This document shows, in pieces, positions 49,364 through 59,935 of a DNA stretch of 64,000 bases. Source of the stretch: Delphinapterus leucas (Eukaryota; Chordata; Mammalia; Artiodactyla; Monodontidae). Where the stretch lies: contig NW_022098067.1 in the NCBI RefSeq assembly GCF_002288925.2, forward strand, positions 3,332,886 through 3,396,885, in the 5' to 3' direction. The first letter of the stretch is position 1. The number at the start of each line of letters is the position of its first letter. The translations under genes and the position numbers were made by a program. The notes under the pieces are model-generated. The model made no database searches. It had not been told where the DNA came from and saw only the letters and a list, made by a program, of their open reading frames with translations.

Positions 49364-49880
49364 GGAATATTACTCAGCCATAAACAGGACAAAACTGAGT
49401 TATTTGTAGTGAGGTGGATGGACCTAGAGACTGTCATACAGAATGAAGTAAGTCAGAATGAGAAAAACAAATACAGTAAGCCAACACATATATATGGAAT
49501 CTAAAAAACAGATAAAAAATGGTCAGAAAAACCTAGGGGCAAGACAGGAATAAAGATGTAGACCTACTAGAGAATGGACTTGAGGATATGGGGAGGGGGA
49601 AGGGTAACCTGGGACAAAGTGAGAGAGTGCCATGGACATATATACACGACTAAACGTAAAATAGATAGCTAGTGGGAAGTAGTGCATAGCAGCGGAAGAT
49701 CAGCTCGGTGCTTTTTGACCATCTAGAGGGGTGAGAGGGAGGGAGATGCAAGAGGGAAGAGATATGGAGACATATGTATATGTATAACTGATTCACTTTG
49801 TTATAAAGCAGAAACTCACACACCATTGTAAAGCAATTATACTCTAATAAAGATGTAAAAAATAATAATAATACCCTTTC

Positions 49881-50139
49881 CTTCAATTAAATTTTAAAGT
49901 ATCCTTTCAATCCATGGTGATTATAAACAATGAACATGTAATATTATTTTTGAAGATAACTCTGGCACATAGTAATTACTAGAACATTTATTTTTTAAAA
50001 TAGAATTCACATTTAAAATATTACACAGGTACTTATTTTTTTCCAGTATTTCTAAGGTCACAGAATTAATAATTTAAGAGCTGCTTTTGTTTTGAACTCC
50101 TGATACATATCAAATGTTTCACATTTTAAAAAAATTATA
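49881..50139. other. Spacer between L1 D and MIR, nothing recognised
   Basis: AT-rich sequence directly following the right target duplication of D. No feature seen. Confidence 0.4.
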
Positions 50140-50300
50140 ACCCTCCACACTAGTTCTTCAAGTCAATCTTATCCTTACTTTTCCCATGGATAAACTGAAG
50201 CCCAAACGTTAAATAATTAGCCCAAGGTCAACAGCTATTAAGTGACAAAATAATATTTTGACTCACGAGCTCAAATTCTTGCCACTGCAGCATATTCCTT
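50140..50300 (+). mobile_element. MIR SINE fragment
   Basis: Contains the MIR core order: CCATGGATAAACTGAAGCCC, AATAATTAGCCCAAGGTCA, ACAGCTATTAAGTGACAAA, then CTCAAATTCTTGCCACTGC. It is an ancient tRNA-derived SINE, heavily mutated. Confidence 0.7.
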
Positions 50301-50870
50301 TCAGAGTTGTAGAATATGATATATATTTGGGATTTAATTTGAACTTAATCTAAGTGCTACAAAACTTGTATTAGACATAATTATTTCACGGAGCTGCCCC
50401 TTCCATTGACTTAGGCTTTCTTCTGTTTTTATTCTATAGTTTTTTCCTAGGCTAATTTAAGTAAAAATCCTCAATCATTTTTTTTATTTTAAGTTTTCTT
50501 TTTTTTTTAACATCTTTATTGGGGTATAATTGCTTTACAATGGTGTGTTAGTTTCTGTTTTATAACGAAGTGAATAAGTTATACATATACATATGTTCCC
50601 ATATTTCTTCCCTCTTGCGTCTCCCTCCCTCCCACCCTCCATATCCCACCCACCTAAGTGGTCACAACACCGAGCTGATATCCCTGTGCCATGCAGTTGC
50701 TTCCCACTAACTACCTGTTTTACATTTGGTGGTGTATATATGTCCATGCCACTCTCTCACTTTGTCACAGCTTACGCTTCCCCCTACCGATATCGTCAAG
50801 TCCATTCTCTAGTAGGTCTGTGTCTTTATTCCTGTCTTACCCCTAGATTCTCCATGACATTTTTTTTCCC

Positions 50871-53800
50871 TTAAATTCCATGTATATATGTTAGCATACG
50901 GTATTTGTCTTTCTCTTTCTGACTTACTTCACTCTGTATGAAAGACTCTAGTTCCATCCTCCTCATTACAAATAGCTAAATTTCGTTTCCTTTTAAGGCT
51001 GAGTAATATTCCATTGTATATATGTGCTACATCTTTATCCATTCATCTGATGATGGACACTTAGGTTGTATTCATCACCGGACTATTGTAAATAGAGCTG
51101 CAATGAACATTTTGGTACATGACTCTTTTTGAATTATGGTTTTCTCAGGGTAAAGGCCCAGTAGTGGGATTGCTGGGTCATACGGTAGTTCTATTTGTAG
51201 ATTTTTAAGGAACCTCCATACTGTTCTCCATAGTGGCTGTACCAATTCACATTCCCACCAGCAGTGCAAGACTGTTTCCTTTTCTCCACACCCCATCCAG
51301 CATTTATTATTTCTAGATTTTTTGGTGATGGCCATTCTGACTGGTGTGAGATGATATCTCATTGTAATTTTGATTTGCATTTCTCTAATGATTAATATTG
51401 TTGAACATTCTTCATGGGTTTGTTGGCAGTCTATATATCTTCTTTGGAGAAAGGTCTATTTAGGTCTTCTGCCCATTTTTGGATTGGGTTGTTTGTTTTT
51501 TTGTTATTGAGCTGCATGAGCTGCTTGCAAATTCTGGAGATTAATCCTTTGTCAGTTGCTTCATTTGCAAATATTTTCTCCCTTTCTGAGGGTTGTCTTT
51601 TGGTCTTGTTTATGGTTTCCTTTGCTGTGCAAAAGCTTTTAAGTTTAAATAGGTTCCATTTGTTTATTTTTGTTTCTACTTCCATTTCTCTAGGAGGTGG
51701 ATCAAAAAGGATCTTGCTGTGATTTATGTCATAGAGTGTTCTATGTTTTTATTTTATATGTGTTTCATTAATTTCCATTTCAGATTTTTCATCATTAGTG
51801 TATAGGAATGCAAGAGATTTCGGTGTATTAATTTTGTATTCGGCTACTTTACCAAATTCTTTGATTAGCTTTAGTAGCTCTCTGGTAGCATCCTTAGGAT
51901 TCTTTATGTATAGTATCATGGCATCTGCAAACAGTGACAGCTTTACTTCTTCTTTTCCGATTTGGATTCCTTTATTTCCTTTTCTTCTCTGATTGCTGTG
52001 GCTAAAACGTCCAAAACTATGTTGAATAAGAGTGGTGAGAGTGGGCAACCTTGTCTTGTTCCTGATCTTAGTGGAAATGTTTTCAGTTTTTCACCATTGA
52101 GGATGATGTTGGCTGTGGATTTGTTATATATGGACTTCATCATGTTGAGGAAAGTTCACTCTATGCCTACTTTCTATAGGGTTTTTATAATAAATGGGTA
52201 TTGAATTCTTTTGAAAGCTGTCTCTGCATCTATTGTGATGATCATATGTTTTTTCTCCTTCAATTTGTTAATATGGTGTATCACGTTGATTGATTTGCAT
52301 ATATTGAAGAATCCTTGCATTCCTGGAATAAACCCCACTTGATCATGTCGTATGATCTTTTTAATGTGCTGTTGGATTCTGTTTGCTAGTATTCTGTTGA
52401 GGATTTTTGCATCTATGTTCATCAGTGATATTGGCCTGTAGTTTTCTTTCTTTGTGACATCCTTGTCTGGTTTGGGTATCAGGGTGATGGTGGCCTCATA
52501 GAACGAGTTTGTGAGTGTTCCTTCCTCTGCTATATTTTGGAAGTGTTTGAGAAGGACAGTTGTTAGCTCTTCTCTAAATGTTTGATAGAATTCGCCTGTG
52601 AGGCCACCTGGTCCTGGGCTTTTGTTTGTTGGAAAATTTTTAATCACAGTTTTAATTTCAGTTCTTATGATTGGTCTGTTCATATTTTCCATTTCTTCTT
52701 CACTCAGTCTTGGCAGGTTGTGCATGTCTAAGAACTTGTCCATTTCTTCCAGGTTGTCCATTTTATTGGTATAGAGTTGCTTTTAGTAATCTCTCATGAT
52801 CTTTTGTATTTCTGCAGTGTCAGTTGTTACTTCTCCTTTTTCATTTCTAATTCTGTTGATTTGAGTCTTCTCCCTATTTTTCTTGATGAGTCTGGCTAAT
52901 GGTTTATCAATTTTGTTTATCTTCTCAAAGAACCAGGTTTTAGCTTTATTCATCTTTGCTATCATTTTCTTCATTTCTTTTTCATTTATTTCTGTTCTGA
53001 CTTTTATGATTTCTTTCCTTCTGCTAACTTTCGGGTTTTTTTTGTTCTTCTTTCTCTATTTGCTTTAGGTGCAAGGTTAGGTTTTTTATTCGAGTTGTTT
53101 CCTGTTTCTTAAGGTAGGATTTTATTGCTATAAACTTCTCTCTTTGAACTGCTTTTGCTGCATCCCATAGGTTTTGCATCATTGTGTCTCCATTGTCATT
53201 TGTTTCTAGATATTTTTTTGATTTCCTCTTTGATTTCTTCAGTGATCACTTCGTTATTAAGTAGTGTATTGTTTAGCCTCCATATGTTTGTATTTTTTAC
53301 AGATCTTTCCTGTAATTGATATCTATTCTCATAGCGTTGTGTTTGCAAAAGATACTTGATACAATTTCAATTTTCTTAAATTGACCAAGGCTTGATTTGT
53401 GACCCAAGATATGATCTATCATGGAGAATGTTCCATGAGCACTTGAGAAAGATGTGTATTCTTTTTTTTTGGATGGAATGTCCTATATATATCAATTAAG
53501 TTCATCTTGTTTAATGTGTCATTTAAAGCTTGTGTTTCCTTATTTATTTTCATTTTGGATGATCTGTCCATTGGTGAAAGTGGAGTGTTAGGTCCCCTAC
53601 TATGAATGTGTTACTGTTGATTTCCCCTTTTAAGACCGCTAGTGTTTGCCTTATGTATTGAGGTGCTCCTATGTTCAGTGCATAAATATTTACAATTGTT
53701 ATATCTTCTTCTTGGATTGATCCCTTGATCATTGTGTACTGTCCTTCATGTCCCTTGTAATAGTCTTTATTTTAAAGTCTATTGTGTCTGATATGGGAAT

Positions 53801-54021
53801 TGCTACTCCAGCTTTCTTTTGATTTCCATTTGCCTGGTCTATCTTTTTCCATCCCCTCACTTTCAATCTGTAAGTGTCCTTAGGTCTGAACTGGGTCTCT
53901 TGTAAACAGCATTTATATGGGTCTTGTTTTTGTATCCATTCAGCCAGTCTGTGTCTTTTGGTGGGAGCATTTAATCTTTTACATTCAAGGTGATTATCGA
54001 TATGTATATTCCTATTACCAT
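50871..54021 (-). pseudogene. ORF2: L1 ORF2 (F), FADA motif and ~650-bp deletion
   Basis: ATG at 54021-54019, TAA at 50873-50871. Length is 3.15 kb against 3.8 kb in C and E. A 195-codon open piece (52761-52174) covers RT fingers/palm ([32 protein letters not shown]). The catalytic motif at 51931-51920 is Phe-Ala-Asp-Ala, identical in sequence context to B. Near 51760 the sequence jumps from the region equivalent to 5709 in C to that equivalent to 6357, at a shared GTGT. This removes the segment after the palm (thumb and beyond). The C-terminal knuckle [18 protein letters not shown] is intact. Confidence 0.9.
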
Positions 54022-54079
54022 TTTCTTAATTGTTTTGTGTTTGTTATTGTAGGTCTTTTCCTTCTCTTATGTTTCTTGC

Positions 54080-54973
54080 AAGAGAAGTTTCTTTAGCATT
54101 TGTTGTAAAGCTGTTTTGGTGGTGCTGAACTCTTTCAGCTTTTGCTTGTCTGTAAAGGTTTTAATTTCTCCATCAAATCTGAATGAGATCTTTGCCGGGT
54201 AGTGTAATCGTGGTCGTAGGTTTTTCTCCTTCATCACTTTAAATATGTCCTGTCACTCCCTTCTGGCTTGCAGAGTTTCTGTTGAAAGGTCAGCTGTTAA
54301 CCTTATGGGAATTCCCTTGTGTGTTATTTGTTGTTTTTCCCTTGCTGCTTTTAATATGTTTTCTTCGTATTTAATTTTTGACATTTTGATTAATATGTGT
54401 CTTGGCATACTTCTCCTTGGATTTATCCTGTATGGGACTCTCTGAGCTTCCGGGACTTGATTAACTATTTCCTTTCCCATATTAGGGAAGTTTTCAACTA
54501 TAATCTCTTCAAATATTTTCTCAGTCCCTTTCTTTTTCTCTTCTTCTTCTGGAACCCCTATAATTCGAATATTGGTGCATTTAATGTTGTCCCAGTGGTC
54601 TCTGAGACTGTCCTCAGTTCCTTTTATTCTTTTTTTCTTTATTCTGCTCTGCAGTATTTATTTCCACTATTTTATCTTCCAGGTCATTTATCCATTCTTC
54701 TGTGTCAGTTATTCCGCTATTGATCCGATCTAGAGTACTTTTAATTTCATTTATTGAGTTGTTCATCATTGTTTGTTTCATCTTTAGTTCTTCTAGGTCC
54801 TTGTTAAATGTTTCTTGTATTTTCTCTATTCTATTTCCAAGATTTTGGATCATCTTTACTATCATTATTCTGAATTCTTTTTCAAGTAGACTGCCTATTT
54901 CCTCTTCATTTGTTTGGTCTGGTGGGTTTTTATCTTGCTCCTTCATCTGCTGTGTGCTTTTCTGTCTTCTCAT
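54080..54973 (-). pseudogene. ORF1: L1 ORF1 (F), broken
   Basis: ATG at 54973 in the AAGCAAAATG-like context. The first 119 codons are open (to 54617) and hold the N-terminal region and coiled coil: MRRQKSTQQMKEQ, then NNSINEIKSTLDRINSG and DLEDKIVEI. A frameshift follows. The second piece (54480-54253) keeps GKEIVNQVPEAQRVPYRINP. The normal terminal TAG is lost by a one-base change near 54080. There is no 15-bp insertion, so the N-terminal half is the most intact ORF1 in the window. Confidence 0.88.
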
Positions 54974-55493
54974 TTTGCTTATATTACTGTGTTTGGGGTC
55001 TCCTTTTTGCCGGCTGCAGGTTGGTAGTTCCCGTTTTTTTTAGTGTCTGTCCCCAGTGGCTAAGGTTGGTTCAGTGGGTTGTGTAGGCTTCCTGGTGGAG
55101 GGGACTAGTGCTTGTGTTCTGGTGGATGAGGCTGCATCTTGTCTTTCTGGTGGGCAGGTTCACATCTTGTGGTGTGTTTTGAGGTATCTGTGGACTTATT
55201 ATTATTTTAGTCAGCCTCTCTGCTAATGGGTGGGTTTGTGTTTATGTCTTGCTAGTTGTTTGGCATAGGGTGTCCAGCACTGTAGCTTGCTGGTTGTTGA
55301 GTGAAGCTGGGTGCTGGTGTTGAGATGTAGATCTCTGGGAGATTTTCAACATTTGATATTACATGGTGCTGGGAGGTCTCTTGTGGACCAGTGTCCTGAA
55401 GTTGACTCTCCCACCTCAGAGGCACAACACTGACTCCTGGCTGCAGCACCAAGAGCCTTTCATCCACACAGCTCAGAATAAAAGGGAGAAAAT

Positions 55494-55612
55494 GTAGAAA
55501 GAAGGAAAGAAGGGAAGGAGGGAGGGAGGAAGGAAGGAAGGAGGGTAGGAAGGAATGAAAGAAAGAAAGAAAAGAGAAAAGAAAGAAAGAAGATAAAATA
55601 AGTTAGATAAAA
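55494..55612. repeat. GGAA/GAAA-rich purine tract in L1 F 5' UTR
   Basis: GAAGGAAAGAAGGGAAGGAG and following GGAAGGAAGGAGGG and GAAAGAAAGAAAAG units. It lies at the position of the T-rich tracts of the plus-strand copies and has grown into a microsatellite. L1 C targeted the same tract in copy B. Confidence 0.85.
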
Positions 55613-57059
55613 TAAAGTTATTGTAATAAAAATAATAATTAAGAATTTTTTTTTAAAGAGAAAAAGAAAACAAAAAATGGACTGATAGATCCTTAGGACA
55701 AATGGTGGAAGCAAAGCTATACAGACAAAATCTTACACAGAAGCATACACATACACTCTCACAAAAAGAGGAAAAGGGGAAAAAATAATTAATCTTGCTT
55801 TCAAAGTCCATCTCCTCAATTTGGGATGATCCTTTGTCTATTAATGTATTCCACAGATGCAGGGTACATCAAGTTGATTGTGGAGCTTTAATCCGCTGAT
55901 TCTGAGGCTGCTAGGAGAGACTTCCCTTTCCCCTGTTTTTTTGCACAGCTCCCAGGGCTCAGCTTTGGATTTGGCCCTGCCTTTGCGTGTAGGTTGCTGG
56001 AGGGCGTCTGTTTTTCGCTCAGACAGGACGGGGTTAAAAGTTCAGCTGCTTTGGGGACTCTGGCTCATTCAGGCTGGGGGGAGGGAGGGGTACGGATGCG
56101 TGGTGAGCCTGTGGCAGCAGAGGCATGTGGGACATTGAGCCAGCCTGAGGTGCACCGTGCATTCTCCCAGGGAAGTTGTCCCTGGATCCCAGGACCCTGG
56201 CCGTGGCGGCCTGCACAGGCTCCCCAGAAGAGGGGTGTGGATAGTGACCTGTGCTCACACACAGGCTTCTTGGTGGTGGTGGCAGCAGCCTTAGCATCTC
56301 ATGCATATCTCTGGGGTCTGCGCTGTTAGCTACGGCTCGCACCCGTCTCTGGAACTCCTTTAAGCAGCACTCTTAATCTCCTCTCCTCGTGCACCAGGAA
56401 ACAAAGAGGGAAGAAAAAGCCTCTTGCCTCTTCGGCAGGTCCAGACTTTTCCCCAGACTCCCTCCTGGCTAGCCGTGGTGCACTAACCCCCTGCAGGCTG
56501 TGTTCATGCTACCAACCCCAATCCTCTCCCTGCGCTCTGATGGAAGCTCGAGCCTCAGCTCCCAGCCCCACCCACCCCGGTGGGTGAGCAGACAAGCCTC
56601 TCGGGCTGGTTATTGCCGGTCTGCACCAATCCTCAGTGCCGGAATCTCTCTGCTTTTCCCTCCACACCCCTGTTGCTGTGCTCTCCTCCGTGGCCCAAAA
56701 GCTTCACCTCTCTGCCACCCGCAGTCTCCGCCCGCGAAGGGTCTTCTAGTGTGTGGAAACCTTTTTTCCTTCACAGATCCCTCCCACTGGTGCAGGTCCC
56801 ACCCCTATTCTTTTGTCTCTGTTTATTCTTTTTTCTTTTGCCCTACTCAGGTACATGAGGACTTTCTTGCCTTTTGGGTGATCTGAGGTCTTCTGTCAGC
56901 ATTCAGTAGGTGTTCTATAGGAGTTGTTCCACGTGTAGATGTATTTCTGGTGTATCTGTGGGGAGGAAGGTGATCTCTGCATCTTACCCTTCCGCCATAT
57001 TCCTGATCGCCCTCAATCATTTTTTATATCTTACTTATTCCTAGATGTATATTTAAGGA

Positions 57060-57605
57060 TGATATTTCTTCTGAATTTAAGACGTTAGATGTCTCCAGGT
57101 GACTGTAAACACCTCTTATCCAACTGGTCCAATTTCAATCTATTTCTTCCAAACCTGGTTAATTTTTAGTTGCTTACTCAGCAAATAACACCATCATCCA
57201 ACTACATTTTTAGGTCAAAATTTTAAAAGACCCTCTTTCTATCCCCCTTCTTTCACCTACTATTTCTAATGCATCACCAATTTCAGTTTACTTTACCTTT
57301 TAAATATTTCTCATATTGATCCATGCTTCTAAATCTCCTCTGCCACAAGCCTACTATGAGCTATCATCTTCTCTTATCTTGATTGCTGTAGAACCTAATT
57401 TACTGCCTATTTTTCACTTGGATCAACTTCCAATCCACTCATACTACATACAGCTAGAGAGGCATTCTCAAGACCTGCATCAGGTCATGTCATGTAAGCT
57501 AAAATCCTTCAATGGCTGACCATTGTTTTTAAGTTAAATTCACTGAGTCAGCCTATGAATTCCTGCATGACTTGCCTCCCAAGCCTCATTAAATACCCAC
57601 TCCCT
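57060..57605 (+). mobile_element. L2 fragment
   Basis: L2-like order: CATCATCCAACTAC, CATCTTCTCTTATCTTGATT GC-type block, CATCAGGTCATGTCATGTAA, AAAATCCTTCAATGGCTGAC, then TGAATTCCTGCATGACTTGC. Long and decayed, with no coding capacity. Confidence 0.65.
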
Positions 57606-58639
57606 CACCCAGGAAATGTATCCAGCTCATAGTCCAGGAGGGATTTGCGGGTGCTGTACAATCCTCTTCATCAGATATGACATCCTACTCTAACAATCAG
57701 TGGACAAAAGACAGGTGATCTGCCCTGCCCTGAAGCAGGGATGGGCTGCAAACTTCAATGAAAGTCTCATTTGGGGAAGGGAAGGGTGGGAAAGTGATAG
57801 TAATGACAAAATCCTATGGGACTGACTTTGTAACAACTCTCTGCCCTGGTAATAGAGAAAGTTACTTAAGTAGACTTTCTTCTCTGGGAACAAATCTTTT
57901 GTCCACTTCTTTTTTCTGTGGTCTATGGCAACATTTGTAATGGGCATTATGGAGTATTCCTCCTTGGAGAATTCATATTCTGTAGCCAAATCCTGCAAGT
58001 ACAAGTATTTTTAGGCCAAGCTTATGGTTTATTTGGCAATACAGTTCTTGAATAAATTAATCTTATCACCTCAGTCAGTACCACATATCTGTAACTATAC
58101 TCAAGTTCTCTGCTAGATGTAATTATCTAGCATGATTTATTTATTTGAGTCTTACCTCCTTGATTTTCTTTCTTTCCCTCTGAAATTAATGACATATGAT
58201 TTGAACCCTGTTAATCAGTCCTCCCCATTCTTAAACCTCTGCGTACGGCTAAGTCCTTTGTTCAACTAAAATATCTTTGTCGGCCTTTCCCAGTTGGGGA
58301 TGTAGAAGAAGTTGACTTTTTCAATCTACAAGTCTCAGATTTTTTATTTCTTCTGGTTTGAATTCATTTCTGCTCTCAAACTAACCAATTCTTCCTGAGG
58401 CTCATCTCTTTTTTGTTGTAATGCTTTGCTCTAAGAATCACTTTAAAAACATACTGATACTCAGCACATATAACTGATACTCTGCTGTGTAGCCCTTTTC
58501 CTCTGCAGCGATCCAGATTTTCAAAGGAAACAATTTTACAAAATATTTATCTTTTACCATAATATGCATTGGAAACTTTCCAGTGTTTGATAACAGCTTC
58601 CTCACTGACTGCCACCTGCTAACTAAGCTAAATGAGGTA
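57606..58639. other. Single-copy sequence, nothing recognised
   Basis: Contains a 104-residue minus-strand frame (57690-58004) without recognisable domain or exon context. No repeat was assigned. Confidence 0.4.
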
Positions 58640-59735
58640 TGTTAACTTTTTATTTATTTTTACGATGTATAATTTCCATGTAGAGAAATGCATAGATCAT
58701 CCTTAATAGTTTAGTATATTTTGAAAAATACATAAACTTGTGTAACAAATACTGCAATCAAGATTTAGAACTTTTTCATCATCCCAGAAAATGTCTTCAT
58801 ATCCCTTTCCAGTCAATGCCCCTATAGCAAGAGGCATCAGATTTGATTTTTATCATCACAAATTTGTTTTGTCTTTTCTTGGAGTTTAAATAAATCAAAT
58901 CATGTGATGTATTCTTTTGTATAAAGCTTCTTTTGTTTTAGGTACTGTTTTTATTTAATCCATTTTGTTGAATATATCAGTTGCTAACTAATTTTAATTG
59001 CAGAGTAGTGTTACATTGTATAAATATACATTTTAAATTACTCATCTATTTATAGACAACTGGAATGTTTCCAGTTTTTTGGAAATATTTGGGGCTTTGA
59101 ACATTCTTGTACTAATTTTTTGTGGATATATGTTTCCATTTCTCTTGTAAAAAGAAATAGAAAATGGAATTATTAAGTCATAGGAAGGTGATACTGAACT
59201 TTATAAGAAACTATCAAATGATTTTCTAACTTGGTTCCATTTCATATTTCCATTGTCAGTGAATGAAAGTTCTGACTGCCTCATATCCTCACTAATATTC
59301 ATGTTTTCATTTCTTCTTCATATTTTTACTAAGTTAGTAGAGTGGTATCAAATAATTTTCTTTCTCTAATGACAGTTGGAGCACATTTTAATTTGCTTAC
59401 TGTACACTTGTATATCCTCCTTTGTGAAATGTCCAAGTCTTTTGTTCACTATTTAATTGGGTTATTTGATTTTTAATATTGGGTTTAGGAGCTTTTCGAA
59501 TCTTCATATGTGTCTTGTTAAACATTTGTATTGTGAATATTTTAACCTATGCTATAGCTTGTCTATTTTTTAATGATGACTTTTGACGAGCAGAAATTTT
59601 TCATTTTGAAAGAGACCAGCTTATCAATTTTCAATGGTTTTACACTTGTGTGTGTGTGTGTGTGTGTGTTTGCGTTTGTGTTACTGTCAAAGATAACTTA
59701 GCAAACCACAAGGTCATAAAGATATTCCTTTATAT
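58640..59735 (-). mobile_element. Old L1 (L1M-type), minus strand, 3' UTR and ORF2 end
   Basis: Plus-strand blocks: ATACATAAACTTGTGTAACA, CAGAGTAGTGTTACATTG, GACAACTGGAATGTTTCCAG, GTCCAAGTCTTTTGTTCACT followed by AATTGGGTTATTTGATTT, and GACCAGCTTATCAATTTTC. These complement the C-terminal third of an old L1 ORF2 and its 3' UTR. A GT repeat lies within it at about 59647-59669. No open frame survives. Confidence 0.75.
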
Positions 59736-59744
59736 GTTCTTTAA

Positions 59745-59935
59745 AAAAAAACAGCTTTATTGAGATATAATTTATATGCCAAACGTTTACCTGTTCAGAG
59801 TGTAAAATGTATTAGTTTTTAGTATAAGTACCAACTTGTATAACCATTATCATAGAACATGTTCATCACCCCCAAAAGAACCCCACATCCATTAAGGGTC
59901 AATTCTTATTCTCCCTCTCTCCAATACCAGATCTT
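59745..59935 (-). mobile_element. Second old L1M 3' UTR fragment, minus strand
   Basis: AACAGCTTTATTGAGATATA is the complement of an L1M 3' end. It is followed by TAACCATTATCATAGAACAT and TCACCCCCAAAAGAACCCC. It repeats the 3' UTR region already present in the preceding element, so it is a separate insertion. Confidence 0.7.

Larger units (their letters stand above)
45437..49504 (+). pseudogene. ORF2: L1 ORF2 (D), broken, with CHR SINE inserted
   Basis: Starts at ATG 45437 (Met-Val-Thr-Gly-Ala-Tyr) and ends at TAA 49502-49504. The first 192 codons are open endonuclease: LNVNELNAPTKRHR, LQETHFRPRDTYR and GDFNTPLPPMDR. The RT region is in pieces (46674-46940, then 47456-47815). Its catalytic motif reads FADEMMLY, so the second Asp is Glu. 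The frame at 47984-48290 runs into the SINE. A long AT dinucleotide run at 49323-49361 disrupts the end. Length without the SINE is about 3.85 kb, normal for ORF2. Confidence 0.9.
42568..49863 (+). mobile_element. Full-length L1 (D)
   Basis: Begins GGAGGAGCTTCAAGATGGCA, the L1 5' end. The 5' UTR (with T-rich tract at 43765-43985) is followed by ORF1 (about 44490-45378), ORF2 (45437-49504, interrupted by a CHR SINE at 48291-48498), a 3' UTR with GGGGAGGGGGAAGGGTAACC near 49590, AATAAAG near 49847 and a short A-rich tail. The 17-bp target duplication is nearly perfect. It shares the ORF1 TAA-ACA-ATG insertion with E, and both ORFs are broken. Confidence 0.94.
50484..57010 (-). mobile_element. 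L1 (F), minus strand, full ends but internal deletion
   Basis: Target duplication CCTCAATCATTTTTT is at 50469-50483 and 57011-57025. From right to left: 5' end (ATTCCTGATCG next to CCGCCAT at 56990-57000), 5' UTR to 54974, ORF1 (54973-about 54080), ORF2 (54021-50871), 3' UTR, and TCTTTATTGG with a T-run near 50500. Total is about 6.5 kb because some 0.65 kb of ORF2 is missing. It has both termini, so it was a full-length insertion that later lost sequence, or it descends from a deleted source. It shares the FADA lineage changes with B. Confidence 0.92.

Noticed and set aside
42568..49863. D and E as one segmental duplication
   Set aside because: Their flanking sequences differ, D has its own near-perfect target duplication, and their internal mutations differ. 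They are independent insertions of one subfamily.
51740..51760. Apparent filler DNA (TTTTTATTTTATA) at the F deletion
   Set aside because: It can be aligned to the normal L1 text before the breakpoint (GTTTTATAGTGT-like) with small losses, so a simple deletion at GTGT explains it without inserted filler.
57690..58004. 104-residue minus-strand open frame in single-copy DNA
   Set aside because: No recognisable domain, no splice-site context and no neighbouring exon. The length is within chance expectation for this window.
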